NCBI GenBank assembly: GCA_020632715.1
Contig: JACKFA010000007.1
Location: 1-64,000, forward strand
Reading direction: 5' to 3'
Source of the DNA: Deltaproteobacteria bacterium
Lineage (GTDB): Bacteria; Myxococcota_A; UBA9042; PHBI01
Length of the DNA: 64,000 nucleotides
The notes under the pieces are model-generated. The model was not told the DNA's origin, ran no database searches, and saw nothing but the letters and a program-made list of their open reading frames with translations. This document shows positions 32,565 through 41,796 of the stretch, one piece after another. Every line of letters starts with the position of its first letter. Within the stretch, counting starts at the first letter, position 1. The position numbers and the translations under genes were made by a program.

Positions 32565-34402
32565 TCGCCCTCCTCACCCACCTCGTCCTCGCCCAGCTCG
32601 GCGCCGCCACGGCCCCGACGGGCCCAGGCGGCGTCGACGTCGCCGCGCTCGCGTCGTGCGAGGACAGCCTCGACGTCGCCATCTTCCAGTCGCCGCGCCG
32701 CCCGGACGCGCGCGCGCCGATGCGCGTGATGATCGTGAGCGACCAGGACCTCGGCGCGGGGGTGACCGTCGTCGAGGTCGCCCCCGACGGCGCGCAGCGC
32801 GAGGTCGCGGCCGAGGCGTTCGGCGGGCCGCCCTGGGGCTGGGTGGTCATCGACGCCAAGCCCACGGTCGGGACGCACCGCTACGCGCTGGTCGCGGGCG
32901 GCGCCGTCCGCGCCTGCCAGGACGTCGAGGTGCGGAAGTCGGCCGGCGGCGGGCGCGCGCACACGCCGGGCGAGGCGGCGTGGGACGACTACATCAAGTG
33001 GGAGCGCGACACGGAGAACCTGTACAGCCTCTGGGTGGAGCGCCTCTTCCTCGCGCCGCTCGAGGAGGACATCAGCTGGAACCCGCTCCACGACGTGCTG
33101 CGCGACCCGTCGCGGAACCTGCTCTACGACCACCTCGGGCTCGACGAGGACGCGGGCGGCAAGAAGGGGCTCAAGCTCGCGCCCGACTGCGCGGACTTCC
33201 CCTACTTCCTGCGCGCCTACTTCGCCTGGAAGATGGGGCTCCCGATGGCGTTCCGGCCGTGCCGGCGCGGGAACCGCGAGCGCGCGCCGACCTGCGGCGA
33301 CATCGTCACGAACGAGCTCACGAGCGACGCGGACACGCGCGTCGGGGCGTTCAAGGACTTCGTGCGGAAGCTGCAGGGGACGGTCCACAGCTCGAGCCTG
33401 CGCGGCGTGCCGGAGGACGAGGACAGCGACTTCTACCCGGTGAAGCTGAACCGGCGCGGGCTGCGGCCGGGGACGATCTATACCGATCCGTATGGTCACA
33501 CGATGATGGTGGGCCGCTGGTACCCGCAGGAGGCGGGGAAGCCGGGCGTGCTGATGGCCATCGACGCGCAGCCGGACGGGACGATCGGGCGGCGGATCTT
33601 CTGGAAGGGCTCGTTCATGTTCCCGGAGGACGACGCGCTCAAGGGGGCGGGCTGGAAGCGGTTCCGTCCGGTGCGGCGCGCGCGCGGCGGGCACGAGGAG
33701 CTCGGCAACGAGGCGATCGGCGAGAGCGTCGACTACGGGGACTTCTCGGTGGAGCAGTGGTCGCGCGGGCAGGAGGGCTTCTACGAGCTCATGGACGAGG
33801 TCATCAACCCGGAGCCGCTGCCGCCGGAGCTCGCGCTGATGATGACGATCGACGCGCTCGAGCAGCAGGTGGCGCGGCGGGTCGAGAGCATCGACACGGG
33901 CGAGCAGTACGTGCGGTCGCACCCGGGGAAGCCGGTGAAGATGCCGGACGGGCCGGCGATCTTCGTGACGGCGGGGCCGTGGGAGGACTACTCGACGCCG
34001 GCGCGGGACCTCCGGATCCTCATCGCCATCGACACGGTGAAGGCCTTCCCGGACCGCGTGCGGCGCTACCCGTCGCGCTTCGAGCTCGCGGCAGGGGCCG
34101 ACATGGACGCGGTCGTGGCGGGGCTCCGCGAGAAGCTCGCGGCGGAGACGGGGCGGCGGTCGATCACCTACACGCGGACGGATGGGTCGAAGCAGACGCT
34201 GACGCTCGCCGAGGTGATGGCGCGGTCGAAGGCGCTCGAGATGGCGTACAACCCGAACGACTGCGTGGAGTGGCGCTGGGGGGCCCCGGAGGGGTCGGAC
34301 GAGGCGTCGACGTGCAAGCGGCGGGCGCCCGAGGGGCAGCGCGACAAGATGGAGCGCGAGTACCGGGGCTGGTTCGAGCGGCGCTACCGGCCGGTCGAGT
34401 AG
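32561..34402 (+). CDS. Exported papain/transglutaminase-like protein
   Basis: 613 aa with a short signal segment (MIALLTHLVLAQLG). A possible Cys-His-Asp arrangement is seen: CADFPYFLRAYFAWK near residue 210, YTDPYGHTMMVGRWY near 310 and LMAIDAQPDGT near 330. The order resembles transglutaminase-like/NlpC-type folds, though no named family is certain. The C-terminal 250 residues are helical and charged. It is translationally coupled to the NlpC/P60 gene, which suggests a joint role in cell-wall processing or secreted-protein maturation. The 189-bp palindromic element begins 24 bp after its stop. Confidence 0.55.
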   Translation: MIALLTHLVLAQLGAATAPTGPGGVDVAALASCEDSLDVAIFQSPRRPDARAPMRVMIVSDQDLGAGVTVVEVAPDGAQREVAAEAFGGPPWGWVVIDAKPTVGTHRYALVAGGAVRACQDVEVRKSAGGGRAHTPGEAAWDDYIKWERDTENLYSLWVERLFLAPLEEDISWNPLHDVLRDPSRNLLYDHLGLDEDAGGKKGLKLAPDCADFPYFLRAYFAWKMGLPMAFRPCRRGNRERAPTCGDIVTNELTSDADTRVGAFKDFVRKLQGTVHSSSLRGVPEDEDSDFYPVKLNRRGLRPGTIYTDPYGHTMMVGRWYPQEAGKPGVLMAIDAQPDGTIGRRIFWKGSFMFPEDDALKGAGWKRFRPVRRARGGHEELGNEAIGESVDYGDFSVEQWSRGQEGFYELMDEVINPEPLPPELALMMTIDALEQQVARRVESIDTGEQYVRSHPGKPVKMPDGPAIFVTAGPWEDYSTPARDLRILIAIDTVKAFPDRVRRYPSRFELAAGADMDAVVAGLREKLAAETGRRSITYTRTDGSKQTLTLAEVMARSKALEMAYNPNDCVEWRWGAPEGSDEASTCKRRAPEGQRDKMEREYRGWFERRYRPVE

Positions 34403-34425
34403 GCGGCGCCTGCGTCGTCGCTACA

Positions 34426-34614
34426 AGGAGCCTGTAGCGCATTAGGGCTTCGAGCGGATTCGAGGCGTTCTCGGAGCGGATCGGCGAGGCGACGCGAAGC
34501 GTCGCCGGTTCCAAAACCCGAGGCGAACCAGCAGGTTCGCCGCAGTGGTTTTGGAACGCCGAGACGCCCGAGAACGCCCGAAGACGCCGAAGCATCTATG
34601 CGCTACAGGCTCCT
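34426..34614. mobile_element. 189-bp palindromic MITE-like element, copy 1
   Basis: The ends are inverted copies of AGGAGCCTGTAGCGCAT (17 bp). Inside is a long nested hairpin, including GTTCCAAAACC opposite GGTTTTGGAAC and GGCGAACC opposite GGTTCGCC, so the whole unit can fold into one cruciform. It is near-identical (about five mismatches) to 38459-38647. It carries no transposase. Its right end supplies two bases of the stop codon of the UbiA gene. I see no clear target-site duplication. Confidence 0.85.
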
Positions 34615-35512
34615 AGAGGAACACGTTGGCGACGAGGCCGGCGCGGGCCCAGAGGGCGGTGCCGACGAGGAAGATCGCGAGGAGTGCCGTGCCGAGGTGC
34701 GTCAGCAGGATGCAGTCGCGGGTCGTGAGGCCGCGGCGGAGGCGCGGGCGGTAGAAGGCGAGCTGGATCCCGGGGGCGAGGAGCATCAGGAGCTCGCGGA
34801 GGCCGACGGCGCCGGTGAGGAAGGCGGCGAGGAGCACCACGGCCGAGGTCGCGAGGAGGGCGTCGATGATCTGGCGCGCGCGCTCGGGGCCGTGGACGAC
34901 GGGGTAGGTGGGGACGTTGGCGAGGCGGTCGCCGTCGAGGTCGCGGAGGTCGTAGAGGATCTCGTAGGTGATCTCGAAGGCGACGAAGAAGACCGCGAGC
35001 CAGGCGACGGCGGCGGGGCCGCCGGGGTAGACGAGGCGCCAGTCGGCGGCGACGAGCGGGTAGATGAAGACGGTCAGGACGAAGAGGACCGCCGACATGA
35101 AGTTCTTGAAGAAGTACAGGTCCTTGAAGCGCCGTAGCCCGCTCGGGGTGGGGACGAGGCGCCAGCTGTAGCCCATGCCGATGAGCTGGACGACGACGCG
35201 CCAGGGGGTGAGGGCGGGCAGGAGCGCGACGGTGACGGCGAAGGAGCCGACGAAGACGGCGACCCACGCGACGAGCACGGCGCGCTGGGCGCGGGCGACG
35301 CGCTCGGTGCCGCGGATCCCGTTGGCGAGGTCCTCCTTCAGGTCGGTGACGCGGTTCAGGAGGTTGATGAGGAGCCAGTCGACGCCGCCGATGAGGGCGA
35401 CCGCCCACGGGTAGACCCCCGTGAGGACCCAGCCGAAGACGACGGCGGCGGTCATCGCGATGAGGATGATGTGGATCCGCAGGATGGAGGCGGCGTCGGC
35501 GAGCCAGGACAT
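34613..35512 (-). CDS. UbiA-family membrane prenyltransferase
   Basis: 299 aa with about 8-9 TM helices. The two Asp-rich catalytic motifs of the UbiA superfamily are present: NRVTDLKEDLANG (NxxxDxxxD) after TM2 and YDLRDLDGDRLANVPT (DxxxD) in the fifth-sixth loop. These bind the Mg-diphosphate of a prenyl donor. Members make quinones, haem O, archaeal-type lipids or chlorophyll, and the substrate here is not determined. The ATG at 35512 follows the gap with the CACGGAG repeats. The stop codon overlaps the end of palindromic element copy 1, so the element inserted precisely at the gene's 3' end. Confidence 0.9.
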   Translation of the reverse strand: MSWLADAASILRIHIILIAMTAAVVFGWVLTGVYPWAVALIGGVDWLLINLLNRVTDLKEDLANGIRGTERVARAQRAVLVAWVAVFVGSFAVTVALLPALTPWRVVVQLIGMGYSWRLVPTPSGLRRFKDLYFFKNFMSAVLFVLTVFIYPLVAADWRLVYPGGPAAVAWLAVFFVAFEITYEILYDLRDLDGDRLANVPTYPVVHGPERARQIIDALLATSAVVLLAAFLTGAVGLRELLMLLAPGIQLAFYRPRLRRGLTTRDCILLTHLGTALLAIFLVGTALWARAGLVANVFL

Positions 35513-35598
35513 GCGCGGGCGTTTACCGCAGCGGGCGGGCAGCGGGCAACTGCCGTCGGTGTGTGGCTGCCGGGTGGCTCGGGGACCGGCCGAACGTG

Positions 35599-36000
35599 AC
35601 CACGGAGACACGGAGACACGGAGGGAGGAGGGAGAGGAGAGAGGCGTGGTACCGGTTGGGCGGTGGGAGTCGCGCTGTTGGGGGCCCTCGGGGCTCCGCG
35701 GGAGGGAACCACGGAGGCACGGAGGCACGGAGGGAGCAGTGATCTCCGGGGCTTCCGTCTCCGATAGGCGCTCGTGGTCTTCGGAGGGAGAGGAGGGCTC
35801 TCCCTCTCCTCCCACGCGCCCGCGGGGGTTCGACCCGGCCGCCAGGCAGGTCACCCCCCCGAACCCTCCGTGTCTCCGTGTCTCCGTGGTGAAGAAACGG
35901 AGTACTATCAGGCACTAAGCGCCGGAAGAGGGCGCGAGGTCCGAAGAGCCTCCCCTCCGTCCTCTCCCTCCTCCCTCCGTGTCTCCGTGTCTCCGTGGTT
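35599..36000. repeat. CCACGGAG/ACACGGAG palindromic repeat cluster
   Basis: Four copies of the short motif CCACGGAGNCACGGAG lie in the 540-bp gap. Two are in plus orientation (35599-35629 and 35708-35736) and two in minus orientation (35863-35892 and 35969-36000), so the copies can pair into large hairpins. The same family recurs at 57642-57849. Apart from these repeats the gap shows no gene. Confidence 0.8.
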
Positions 36001-36050
36001 GAAAGTCCCGCAACACCAGGGTGTTGCGACTTCGCCCCCCCGCCCGGCGG

Positions 36051-36533
36051 TCAGACCTGCTTCACGTACGTGATCAGGTCGTCGCCCGACTTATAAAAAT
36101 CGGTGATGCGTCCGACCTCGACCATGTCGATTCGGTGATAGAACGCCTGGGTCGCGCCGTAGCTCTCGGTCGACGACGTCTCGATGCGCACGAGCTTCCC
36201 GCCCACCTCGCGCACCCTCGCCGCGCACGCCGCCCAGAGCTTCTTCCCGACCCCGAGCCCGCGCGCCTCCGGCGACACGACGATCCAGTACAGGTCGTAC
36301 GTGTGCTCCGTCATCGGCGTCGCCCCGAAGCACACGTAGCCCAGCACCTCGCCCCCGCGCTCGGCCACCTCGACCCGGTACGTCGTCGCGTCCGGGCCGA
36401 GGAGCGCCTCGTCGATGAGCTCGAGCGCCACCACCACCTCGTCGGACGCGAAGTTCTCCGTCCGCTCCAGGATCGCCGCCAGCGCGAAGCGATCCCGCGC
36501 CTCGAGCGGCCTCACCACGATGTCTGCCGTCAC
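36051..36533 (-). CDS. GNAT-family N-acetyltransferase
   Basis: 160 aa from GTG 36533, which overlaps the ATP-grasp stop by 4 bp. It has a typical GNAT core: strand GEVLGYVCFG, then YDLYWIVVSPEARGLGVGKKLWAACAARV, which contains the acetyl-CoA loop (R/Q)-x-x-G-x-G-K. Strand VRIETSSTESYGATQAFYHRIDMVEVGRITDFYK follows. Coupling to an ATP-grasp ligase suggests that an amide product or its substrate is acetylated, possibly in a small amino-acid-derived metabolite or cell-wall precursor. The acceptor is unknown. Confidence 0.88.
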   Translation of the reverse strand: MTADIVVRPLEARDRFALAAILERTENFASDEVVVALELIDEALLGPDATTYRVEVAERGGEVLGYVCFGATPMTEHTYDLYWIVVSPEARGLGVGKKLWAACAARVREVGGKLVRIETSSTESYGATQAFYHRIDMVEVGRITDFYKSGDDLITYVKQV

Positions 36534-37645
36534 ACCTGCACCCACAGGAGGTCTTCTCGCCCCGCGACGAGTCGCCCGGGCCGCCCGGCCCGGCGCTCCT
36601 TCAAGCTCGCGTCGTCGAGCAGCATCTCCGCGAGCCGCTCCCACGCGACCCCGCGGCTCTTCGCCGCGAGGCAGAACCCCGCCTCCGGATGCACGTCCGG
36701 GTTCGGGTTGATGTCGATGACACACGGCCGCCCCGCCGCGTCGAGCCGCATGTCGACCCGCCCGTAGCTCGTCCCGCGGATCGCCTCGAACGCCCGCCGC
36801 GCCACCTGCACCACCGCCCGGTGCAGCTCCGCGCCCAGCGTCTCCGCCGTCGCCGGCTTCGAGAACGCCGTCGACTCCGGACAGTCCGGCGTCCACTTGC
36901 AGTCGTACGTCACGATCGGCGCGTAGTCCGTCGGGTAGCCCGTGAAGTCGATCTCCGTGATCGCGAAGAACCCCGTCAGCGGGTTCGGGCAGATCGCCAC
37001 GTTGATCTCCCGCCCCGGCAGGTACGCCTCGACCAGATACGGCCCCGGGATCCGCTCCGCCAGCCACGCGAGCCGCTCCTCGAGCGCCGCGCGGTCGCGC
37101 ACGAGCGACCCCTGGTCCACCCCGACCGACCCGTCCGCGCACGCCGGCTTCACGAACAGCGGGAACGGCAGCGTCGCCGCCGCCCGCCGCGCCTCCTCCG
37201 GCCCGTCCACGACCAGCCCCGGCGCCACCGGCACCCCACGCCGCTCGAGCAGCGTGCGCGCCACGTGCTTCGCCTGCGCCGCGAGCAGCGCCCGCGGCCC
37301 GTTCCCCGTGTACGGCACCCCGGCGACCTCGAGCAGCGCCGGCACCTCGTGCTCGCGGCTCCCGTCGCCCCCGAGCGACTCCACCAGGTTCACCACCCGC
37401 CCGGCCCCCGCCTGGACGATGTCCTCGACCAGCGCCTCCGGATCGTCGTCCACCGACATCATCACGACGTCGTGGCCCGCCGCGGCGAGGTGCTCGCCGA
37501 ACAGCCGCGCCACGTCCGCGGACTCCTCGCCGGCCTCGCAGCCGATCGCGTCGGCGGCGCTCCCGCCGGGCAGGTAGTCGCGGTTGTAGGCGATGACGAC
37601 AGGGCCGGGCCGGCCCGAGGGAGGCTCCTCTTCGCGCTTCTGCAT
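36530..37645 (-). CDS. ATP-grasp ligase (D-Ala-D-Ala ligase-like)
   Basis: 371 aa from ATG 37645 with GGAG 9 bp upstream. The N-terminal lobe ends near GVPYTGNGPRALLAAQAKHVARTLL, a D-Ala-D-Ala ligase hallmark. The ATP-grasp core has PLFVKPACADGSVGVDQGS (phosphate loop), YLVEAYLPGREINVAI and a metal-binding strand GRPCVIDINPNPDVHPEAG. It is similar to Ddl but lacks certainty on the substrate. The coupled GNAT gene downstream makes a role in peptide or amino-acid ligation plus acetylation plausible, so it is not simply the housekeeping Ddl. Confidence 0.8.
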   Translation of the reverse strand: MQKREEEPPSGRPGPVVIAYNRDYLPGGSAADAIGCEAGEESADVARLFGEHLAAAGHDVVMMSVDDDPEALVEDIVQAGAGRVVNLVESLGGDGSREHEVPALLEVAGVPYTGNGPRALLAAQAKHVARTLLERRGVPVAPGLVVDGPEEARRAAATLPFPLFVKPACADGSVGVDQGSLVRDRAALEERLAWLAERIPGPYLVEAYLPGREINVAICPNPLTGFFAITEIDFTGYPTDYAPIVTYDCKWTPDCPESTAFSKPATAETLGAELHRAVVQVARRAFEAIRGTSYGRVDMRLDAAGRPCVIDINPNPDVHPEAGFCLAAKSRGVAWERLAEMLLDDASLKERRAGRPGRLVAGREDLLWVQV

Positions 37646-37978
37646 CTTCAGTGGCTCCTCGGCGAGATCGCGTGCGATTGACGCCGGCGCGCCCCCCGCG
37701 ACGTGGCTCTCACGTCGCGCGGCGTCCGGCTCTCGGTTCCGAGCTTCCCGACCCTGACGCAGACCCGCGCCAGGCATCCCCGGGAGCCACCTCGGAGCAC
37801 CCCCGTTGGTGCGAACGGGTAACGACTTTGAAGCCGCGCGTCAAGCGGCGGGACGCAGTGTTTGCAACATCGGCGCGGCCGCCTGGGCAGCGGCTCTCCG
37901 CGGGTAACCGCGACGCCCCGCGAGGCTTCTCGCGACCGGAGCGCCCCCGGTATGTTCCGAGCCGGAGAGGAGGGCTCC
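37646..37978. other. Intergenic gap without a recognised gene
   Basis: The 333 bp between the divergent ATP-grasp gene and the Cys-rich lipoprotein hold no convincing ORF. A 6-bp-arm hairpin (CCCGTT, loop, AACGGG at 37802-37819) is the only structure seen. GAGGAGG at the right end is the Shine-Dalgarno of the next gene. Confidence 0.5.
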
Positions 37979-39497
37979 GTGAACGCGAGACAGGCCGCGA
38001 TCCTGGCCGGCGTCGTGGCGATCGTCGCCGCGGGCGTCACGTGCGACGACGACGGTGGCCCGCGGCGGATCATCGACAACTTCTGCGCCACCGACCTCGA
38101 CTGCGGCGCGCTCCTCTGTGTCGGCAGCGCCTGCGCCGATCCGGAGGGGGATCTCGACGGCGACGGCGTCGTGAACGGCGTCGAGCGCCGGATCGGCACC
38201 GACCTCACCCGCCCCGACACCGACGGCGACGGCAAGGGCGACTACGACGAGACGAGCGGCGGCTCCCTCACCCCGCCCGACCGCGACGGCGACGGCGCCA
38301 TCGACGCCCTCGAGCGCGCCGACGTCGACACCGACGGCGACTGCCTCCCCGACGAGGCCGACCCCGACGACGACGTCGTCGACCCCGACGCCTGCGGCCC
38401 CGACGCCTTCTGCGACGGCGACCTCGCCTGCGCCCCGCGCCGCGCCGACGGCGACCCGAGGAGCCTGTAGCGCATTAGGGCTTCGAGCGGATTCGAGGCG
38501 TTCTCGGAGCGGATCGGCGAGGCGACGCGAAGCGGCGTCGGTTCCAAAACCCGAGGCGAACCAGCAGGTTCGCCGCAGCGGTTTTGGAACGCCGAGACGC
38601 CCGAGAACGCCCGAAGACAGCGAAGCATCTATGCGCTACAGGCTCCTAGCGACGACCCCGGGCAGTGCGCCTCGGGGGTCTGCTACGCGGGCCTCTGCGG
38701 CGCCACCTGAGTGTCCCGACGACGCCGGGTGCGACGGCCTCCTCTGCCAACCGAAGGGCCTCGGCGGCGCCGCGTGCGACGAGCCGCGCGAGTGCCTCTC
38801 CAACATGTGCGAGGCCGGCCTCTGCACCGGCTGCGCGGCCGACGCCGACTGCGACGACGGCGAGCCCTGCACCGACGACCGCTGCGACGACGCCGTCTGC
38901 GTGCAGGTCCCGAACACCGCCGCCTGCGACGACGGCGACGCCTGCACCTTCGCCGACGCCTGCGCCGGCGGCGCTTGCGCCGGCACCGCGGTCGTCTGCC
39001 AGGACGACCCCGGCCCCTGCGGCGCGAACCGCGCCTGCAACGGCACCGCCGCCTGCACCGTCACCTACCCGGGGAGCGGCACGGGCTGCAACGACGGCAA
39101 CGCCTGCACCGTCGGCGACCACTGCAACGGCGGCGGCGCCTGCGTCGGCGGGGGGGCCGCGACCAACGGCACCGGCTGCGGCGCGGCCGCCTCCCGGCGC
39201 TGCTGCGGCGGCACGTGCGTCGACACGAGCGCGGACGCCAGCAACTGCGGCGGCTGCGGGATCGTCTGCGGCGCGGGCCTCGCCTGCGAGGATCCCGGCG
39301 TCACCACCGGCTGCGGCACCGCCGACTCCTCCGGGCGCTGCCGCTGCACCGGCGCGAACGCGCAGTGCCCGGGGTCGCAGATCTGCCGCACCTTCACCCC
39401 GTGGAACAACCGCTGCGCCCCCGTCGACGCCGGCAGCTGCGCCCCCGGGCAGCACGTCGTCGCGCTCTCGAGCTGCCCCGACCTCTGCAGCTATTGA
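37979..39497 (+). pseudogene. Cys-rich calcium-repeat lipoprotein gene split by the 189-bp element and a frameshift
   Basis: GTG 37979 (GAGGAGG just upstream) starts a lipoprotein signal (AAILAGVVAIVAAGVTC). Asp-rich TSP3-like repeats (DGDGVVNGVERRIG, DTDGDGKGDYDE) and Cys pairs follow until codon ...ADGDP at 38458. The 189-bp element (38459-38647) then adds a stop. Beyond it the same frame resumes with SDDPGQCASGVCYAGLCGAT and stops at 38710. From about 38705 the next frame continues the Cys-rich theme (ECPDDAGCDGLLC... to LCSY, stop 39497). So the original protein was probably about 440 aa and is broken twice. Short proteins could still be made from the pieces. Confidence 0.7.
38459..38647. 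mobile_element. 189-bp palindromic MITE-like element, copy 2
   Basis: Same length and same 17-bp terminal inverted repeats (AGGAGCCTGTAGCGCAT) as copy 1 at 34426-34614, with about five mismatches. It sits inside the Cys-rich lipoprotein coding region. As 189 is a multiple of three, the host frame is preserved, but a TAG inside the left end stops translation. No transposase is encoded here, so a source copy would have to be elsewhere. Confidence 0.85.
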
Positions 39498-39564
39498 GCG
39501 CCGACGCGCGGCCCCCAGCGACGTCGCGGTTGCCAAAAGCCCCCGTTCGCGCTTCCTTCCAGGC

Positions 39565-41796
39565 ATGCCCGCCCCCCGGAAGCCGCTGCTCGCCACGCTC
39601 AAGGACGCCCTCTCCGTCCCTGAGCGGCGCCTCAAGGCGTGGCTCGTCATCGCGCTCATCGCCGGCGCCTACCTCTTCGGCGTGGGCGTCCGCCTCGCCT
39701 GGGTCCCGAAGGTCGAGGCCAACCCGCAGGCCGTCTGGGCCGGCCACGTCACGCTCACCGCGACCGACGGCTACTTCTTCGCGAGCGCCGTGCAGCACGC
39801 CGTCGAGGGCGGCGAGCCCACGAACATGCGCCTCCCGCCGTGGGAGAAGCACGCGATCACCACGATCGCCACGGCCGCCGTGCACGTCCTCGACGCCGCC
39901 CCCCTCGAGGTCACCTTCTACCTCCCGGTCTTCCTCGCGCCGCTCCTCGCCGTGCCCCTCGTGCTCCTCGGGCGCCTCGTCGGCGCGCCCCTCTTCGGCT
40001 TCGCCGCCGGCGCCTTCGCGGTCGTCGGGCTCAGCTACTTCAACCGCTCCCTGCCCGGCTACTTCGACACCGACATGGTGTCCGTCACCTTCCCGATGGT
40101 GCTCGTCTGGCTCCTCGCGAGCGCCGTCATGGCGCGCGACGGCGACGGCGGCCCCGACGAGCCCCGCGCCCTCCGCTACGCCATCGCCGCCGCCTTCTGG
40201 ACCGCCTCGGGCACCTTCTTCTACAACCGCATCGCCCCGGTGCTCCTCGCCTTCTCCTTCGGCTTCATCCTCTACGCCCTCATCTTCCACCGCCGCGAGC
40301 GCTGGGTGTGGGTCGCGGCGCCGCTGCTCCTCGTCGCCGTCTGGGGGATCCCCTGGTGGGCCCGCGTCCTCGCCCTCGTCCCGCTCGCCGTCGTCGCGAC
40401 GCGCGTCCGCCTCTCGCGCAACGCCCTCATCGCCGCCGGCGCCGTCGCGCTCGTCGTCTTCTTCCTGACGAGCCCCGGCCTCGACCTCGTGATGAACCCG
40501 ATCGAGCGCTTCTCCGACCGCGCCGGGAGCACCGGCGAGGGCGGCATCAAGTTCGTCTCCACGACCTCCCTCATCCGCGAGACCGCGAAGCTCCCCTTCG
40601 ACCGCCTCGCCCAGCGCTTCGCCGGCTCGACCCTCGCCTTCGTCATGGGCGTCGTCGGCTACCTCCTCCTCTGCGCCCGCCACCGCGCCTTCCTGCTCGC
40701 GCTGCCCGTCGTCGCCCTCGGCGCCTTCAGCCTCGACGGCGGGCTCCGCTTCACCATCTTCGGCGTGCCCATCGCCGCCCTCGGCGCCACCTGGCTCATC
40801 TTCCTCGCGCTCGGCTGGCTCGTCCGCGCCGCGCGCGCCCTCGCCTCGCGCCGCGCCGTCCTCGCGATGCACGTCGTGGGCGTCCTCGCCGCCGTCCCGC
40901 TCATCGCGCCGAACGTCGAGGCCGACCTCGCGCGCACCCCCGCGACCGCGCTCCCGGCCGGCGAGGCCGAGCTCATGCGCGATCTCCGCGCCATCCGGAA
41001 GCCCGGCGACTACGCCGTCGCCTGGTGGGACTACGGCTACCCGCTCTGGTACTTCGCGGGCGTGAACACCCTCGTCGACGGCAGCAAGCACGCCGCCGAC
41101 ACGCTCGCCGTCTCGCAGATCCTCTTCTCCGACTCCCAGCTCCAGGCCGCGAACCTCGCGCGCGCCGCGGTCGAGCTCTACGCGACGACCAAGCTCCCGA
41201 ACGCCCCCGCGCTCCCGCGCCTGTTCCGGCGGGCGCGGAAGGAGGGCAAGACCCCGCGGCAGCTCCTCGCCGAGATGGCGACGCCGGCCTACGAGCCGCC
41301 GCCGAAGACGCGCGAGATCTACCTCTACGTGCCGCAGCGGATCCTGCCGCTCATGATCTCCATCGAGAAGTTCTCGCAGGACGCGCGCCGCCCCGAGGGC
41401 GTCGCCGAGCCGCACCAGCCCTTCTCCGTGTTCTCACCGGCCGTCAAGGAGCTCCCGGGCGGCGTCGTCGAGCTCCAGGGCGGCTATCGCGTCGATCCGC
41501 AGCGCGGCGTCGTCCTGCGCACGCGCAACGGCCGCGAGGAGAGCATGCCCATCGCGACCCTCTGGGAGGTGGGCGTCAACAAGTCCTTCGAGCCCATCTC
41601 GCGCGCGCTCAAGACCTACGCCCCGACCGGCGCGCACGTGCTCCTCATGCGCTCCTACGGCTCGGCGCTCATCCTCGACGAGGCGCTCCTGCGCTCGAAC
41701 CTCGTGCAGATGTACCTCTTCGGCAACGTCGACAAGGACCTCTTCGAGCCCGTCCTCCGCACCGCCTTCGGCACCGTCTACCGCGTCATCCGATGA
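39565..41796 (+). CDS. pglB: STT3/PglB-type oligosaccharyltransferase
   Basis: 743 aa with about 12 TM helices in the first 460 residues, then a soluble C-terminal domain. It has the STT3 landmarks. The periplasmic DGYFFASAV segment near residue 68 corresponds to the first acidic (metal) motif. LPGYFDTDMVS is the second DxD-type motif. The strictly conserved WWDYG stands at 487-491. The length is close to Campylobacter PglB. The family transfers a lipid-linked glycan to Asn in secreted proteins. It is the first gene of a cluster with GT4 and GT2 genes. The stop overlaps the convergent GT4 gene by 11 bp. Confidence 0.9.
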   Translation: MPAPRKPLLATLKDALSVPERRLKAWLVIALIAGAYLFGVGVRLAWVPKVEANPQAVWAGHVTLTATDGYFFASAVQHAVEGGEPTNMRLPPWEKHAITTIATAAVHVLDAAPLEVTFYLPVFLAPLLAVPLVLLGRLVGAPLFGFAAGAFAVVGLSYFNRSLPGYFDTDMVSVTFPMVLVWLLASAVMARDGDGGPDEPRALRYAIAAAFWTASGTFFYNRIAPVLLAFSFGFILYALIFHRRERWVWVAAPLLLVAVWGIPWWARVLALVPLAVVATRVRLSRNALIAAGAVALVVFFLTSPGLDLVMNPIERFSDRAGSTGEGGIKFVSTTSLIRETAKLPFDRLAQRFAGSTLAFVMGVVGYLLLCARHRAFLLALPVVALGAFSLDGGLRFTIFGVPIAALGATWLIFLALGWLVRAARALASRRAVLAMHVVGVLAAVPLIAPNVEADLARTPATALPAGEAELMRDLRAIRKPGDYAVAWWDYGYPLWYFAGVNTLVDGSKHAADTLAVSQILFSDSQLQAANLARAAVELYATTKLPNAPALPRLFRRARKEGKTPRQLLAEMATPAYEPPPKTREIYLYVPQRILPLMISIEKFSQDARRPEGVAEPHQPFSVFSPAVKELPGGVVELQGGYRVDPQRGVVLRTRNGREESMPIATLWEVGVNKSFEPISRALKTYAPTGAHVLLMRSYGSALILDEALLRSNLVQMYLFGNVDKDLFEPVLRTAFGTVYRVIR

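Noticed and set aside
34164..34595. Frame encoding MLRRLRAFSGVSAFQN-type peptide, repeated at 38242-38628
   Set aside because: The same peptide appears because the 189-bp element is duplicated. It runs through the palindrome and into unrelated sequence.
38631..39497. Intact Cys-rich gene starting at ATG 38631
   Set aside because: The ATG belongs to the end of the 189-bp element. The Cys-rich sequence continues the interrupted gene upstream instead.
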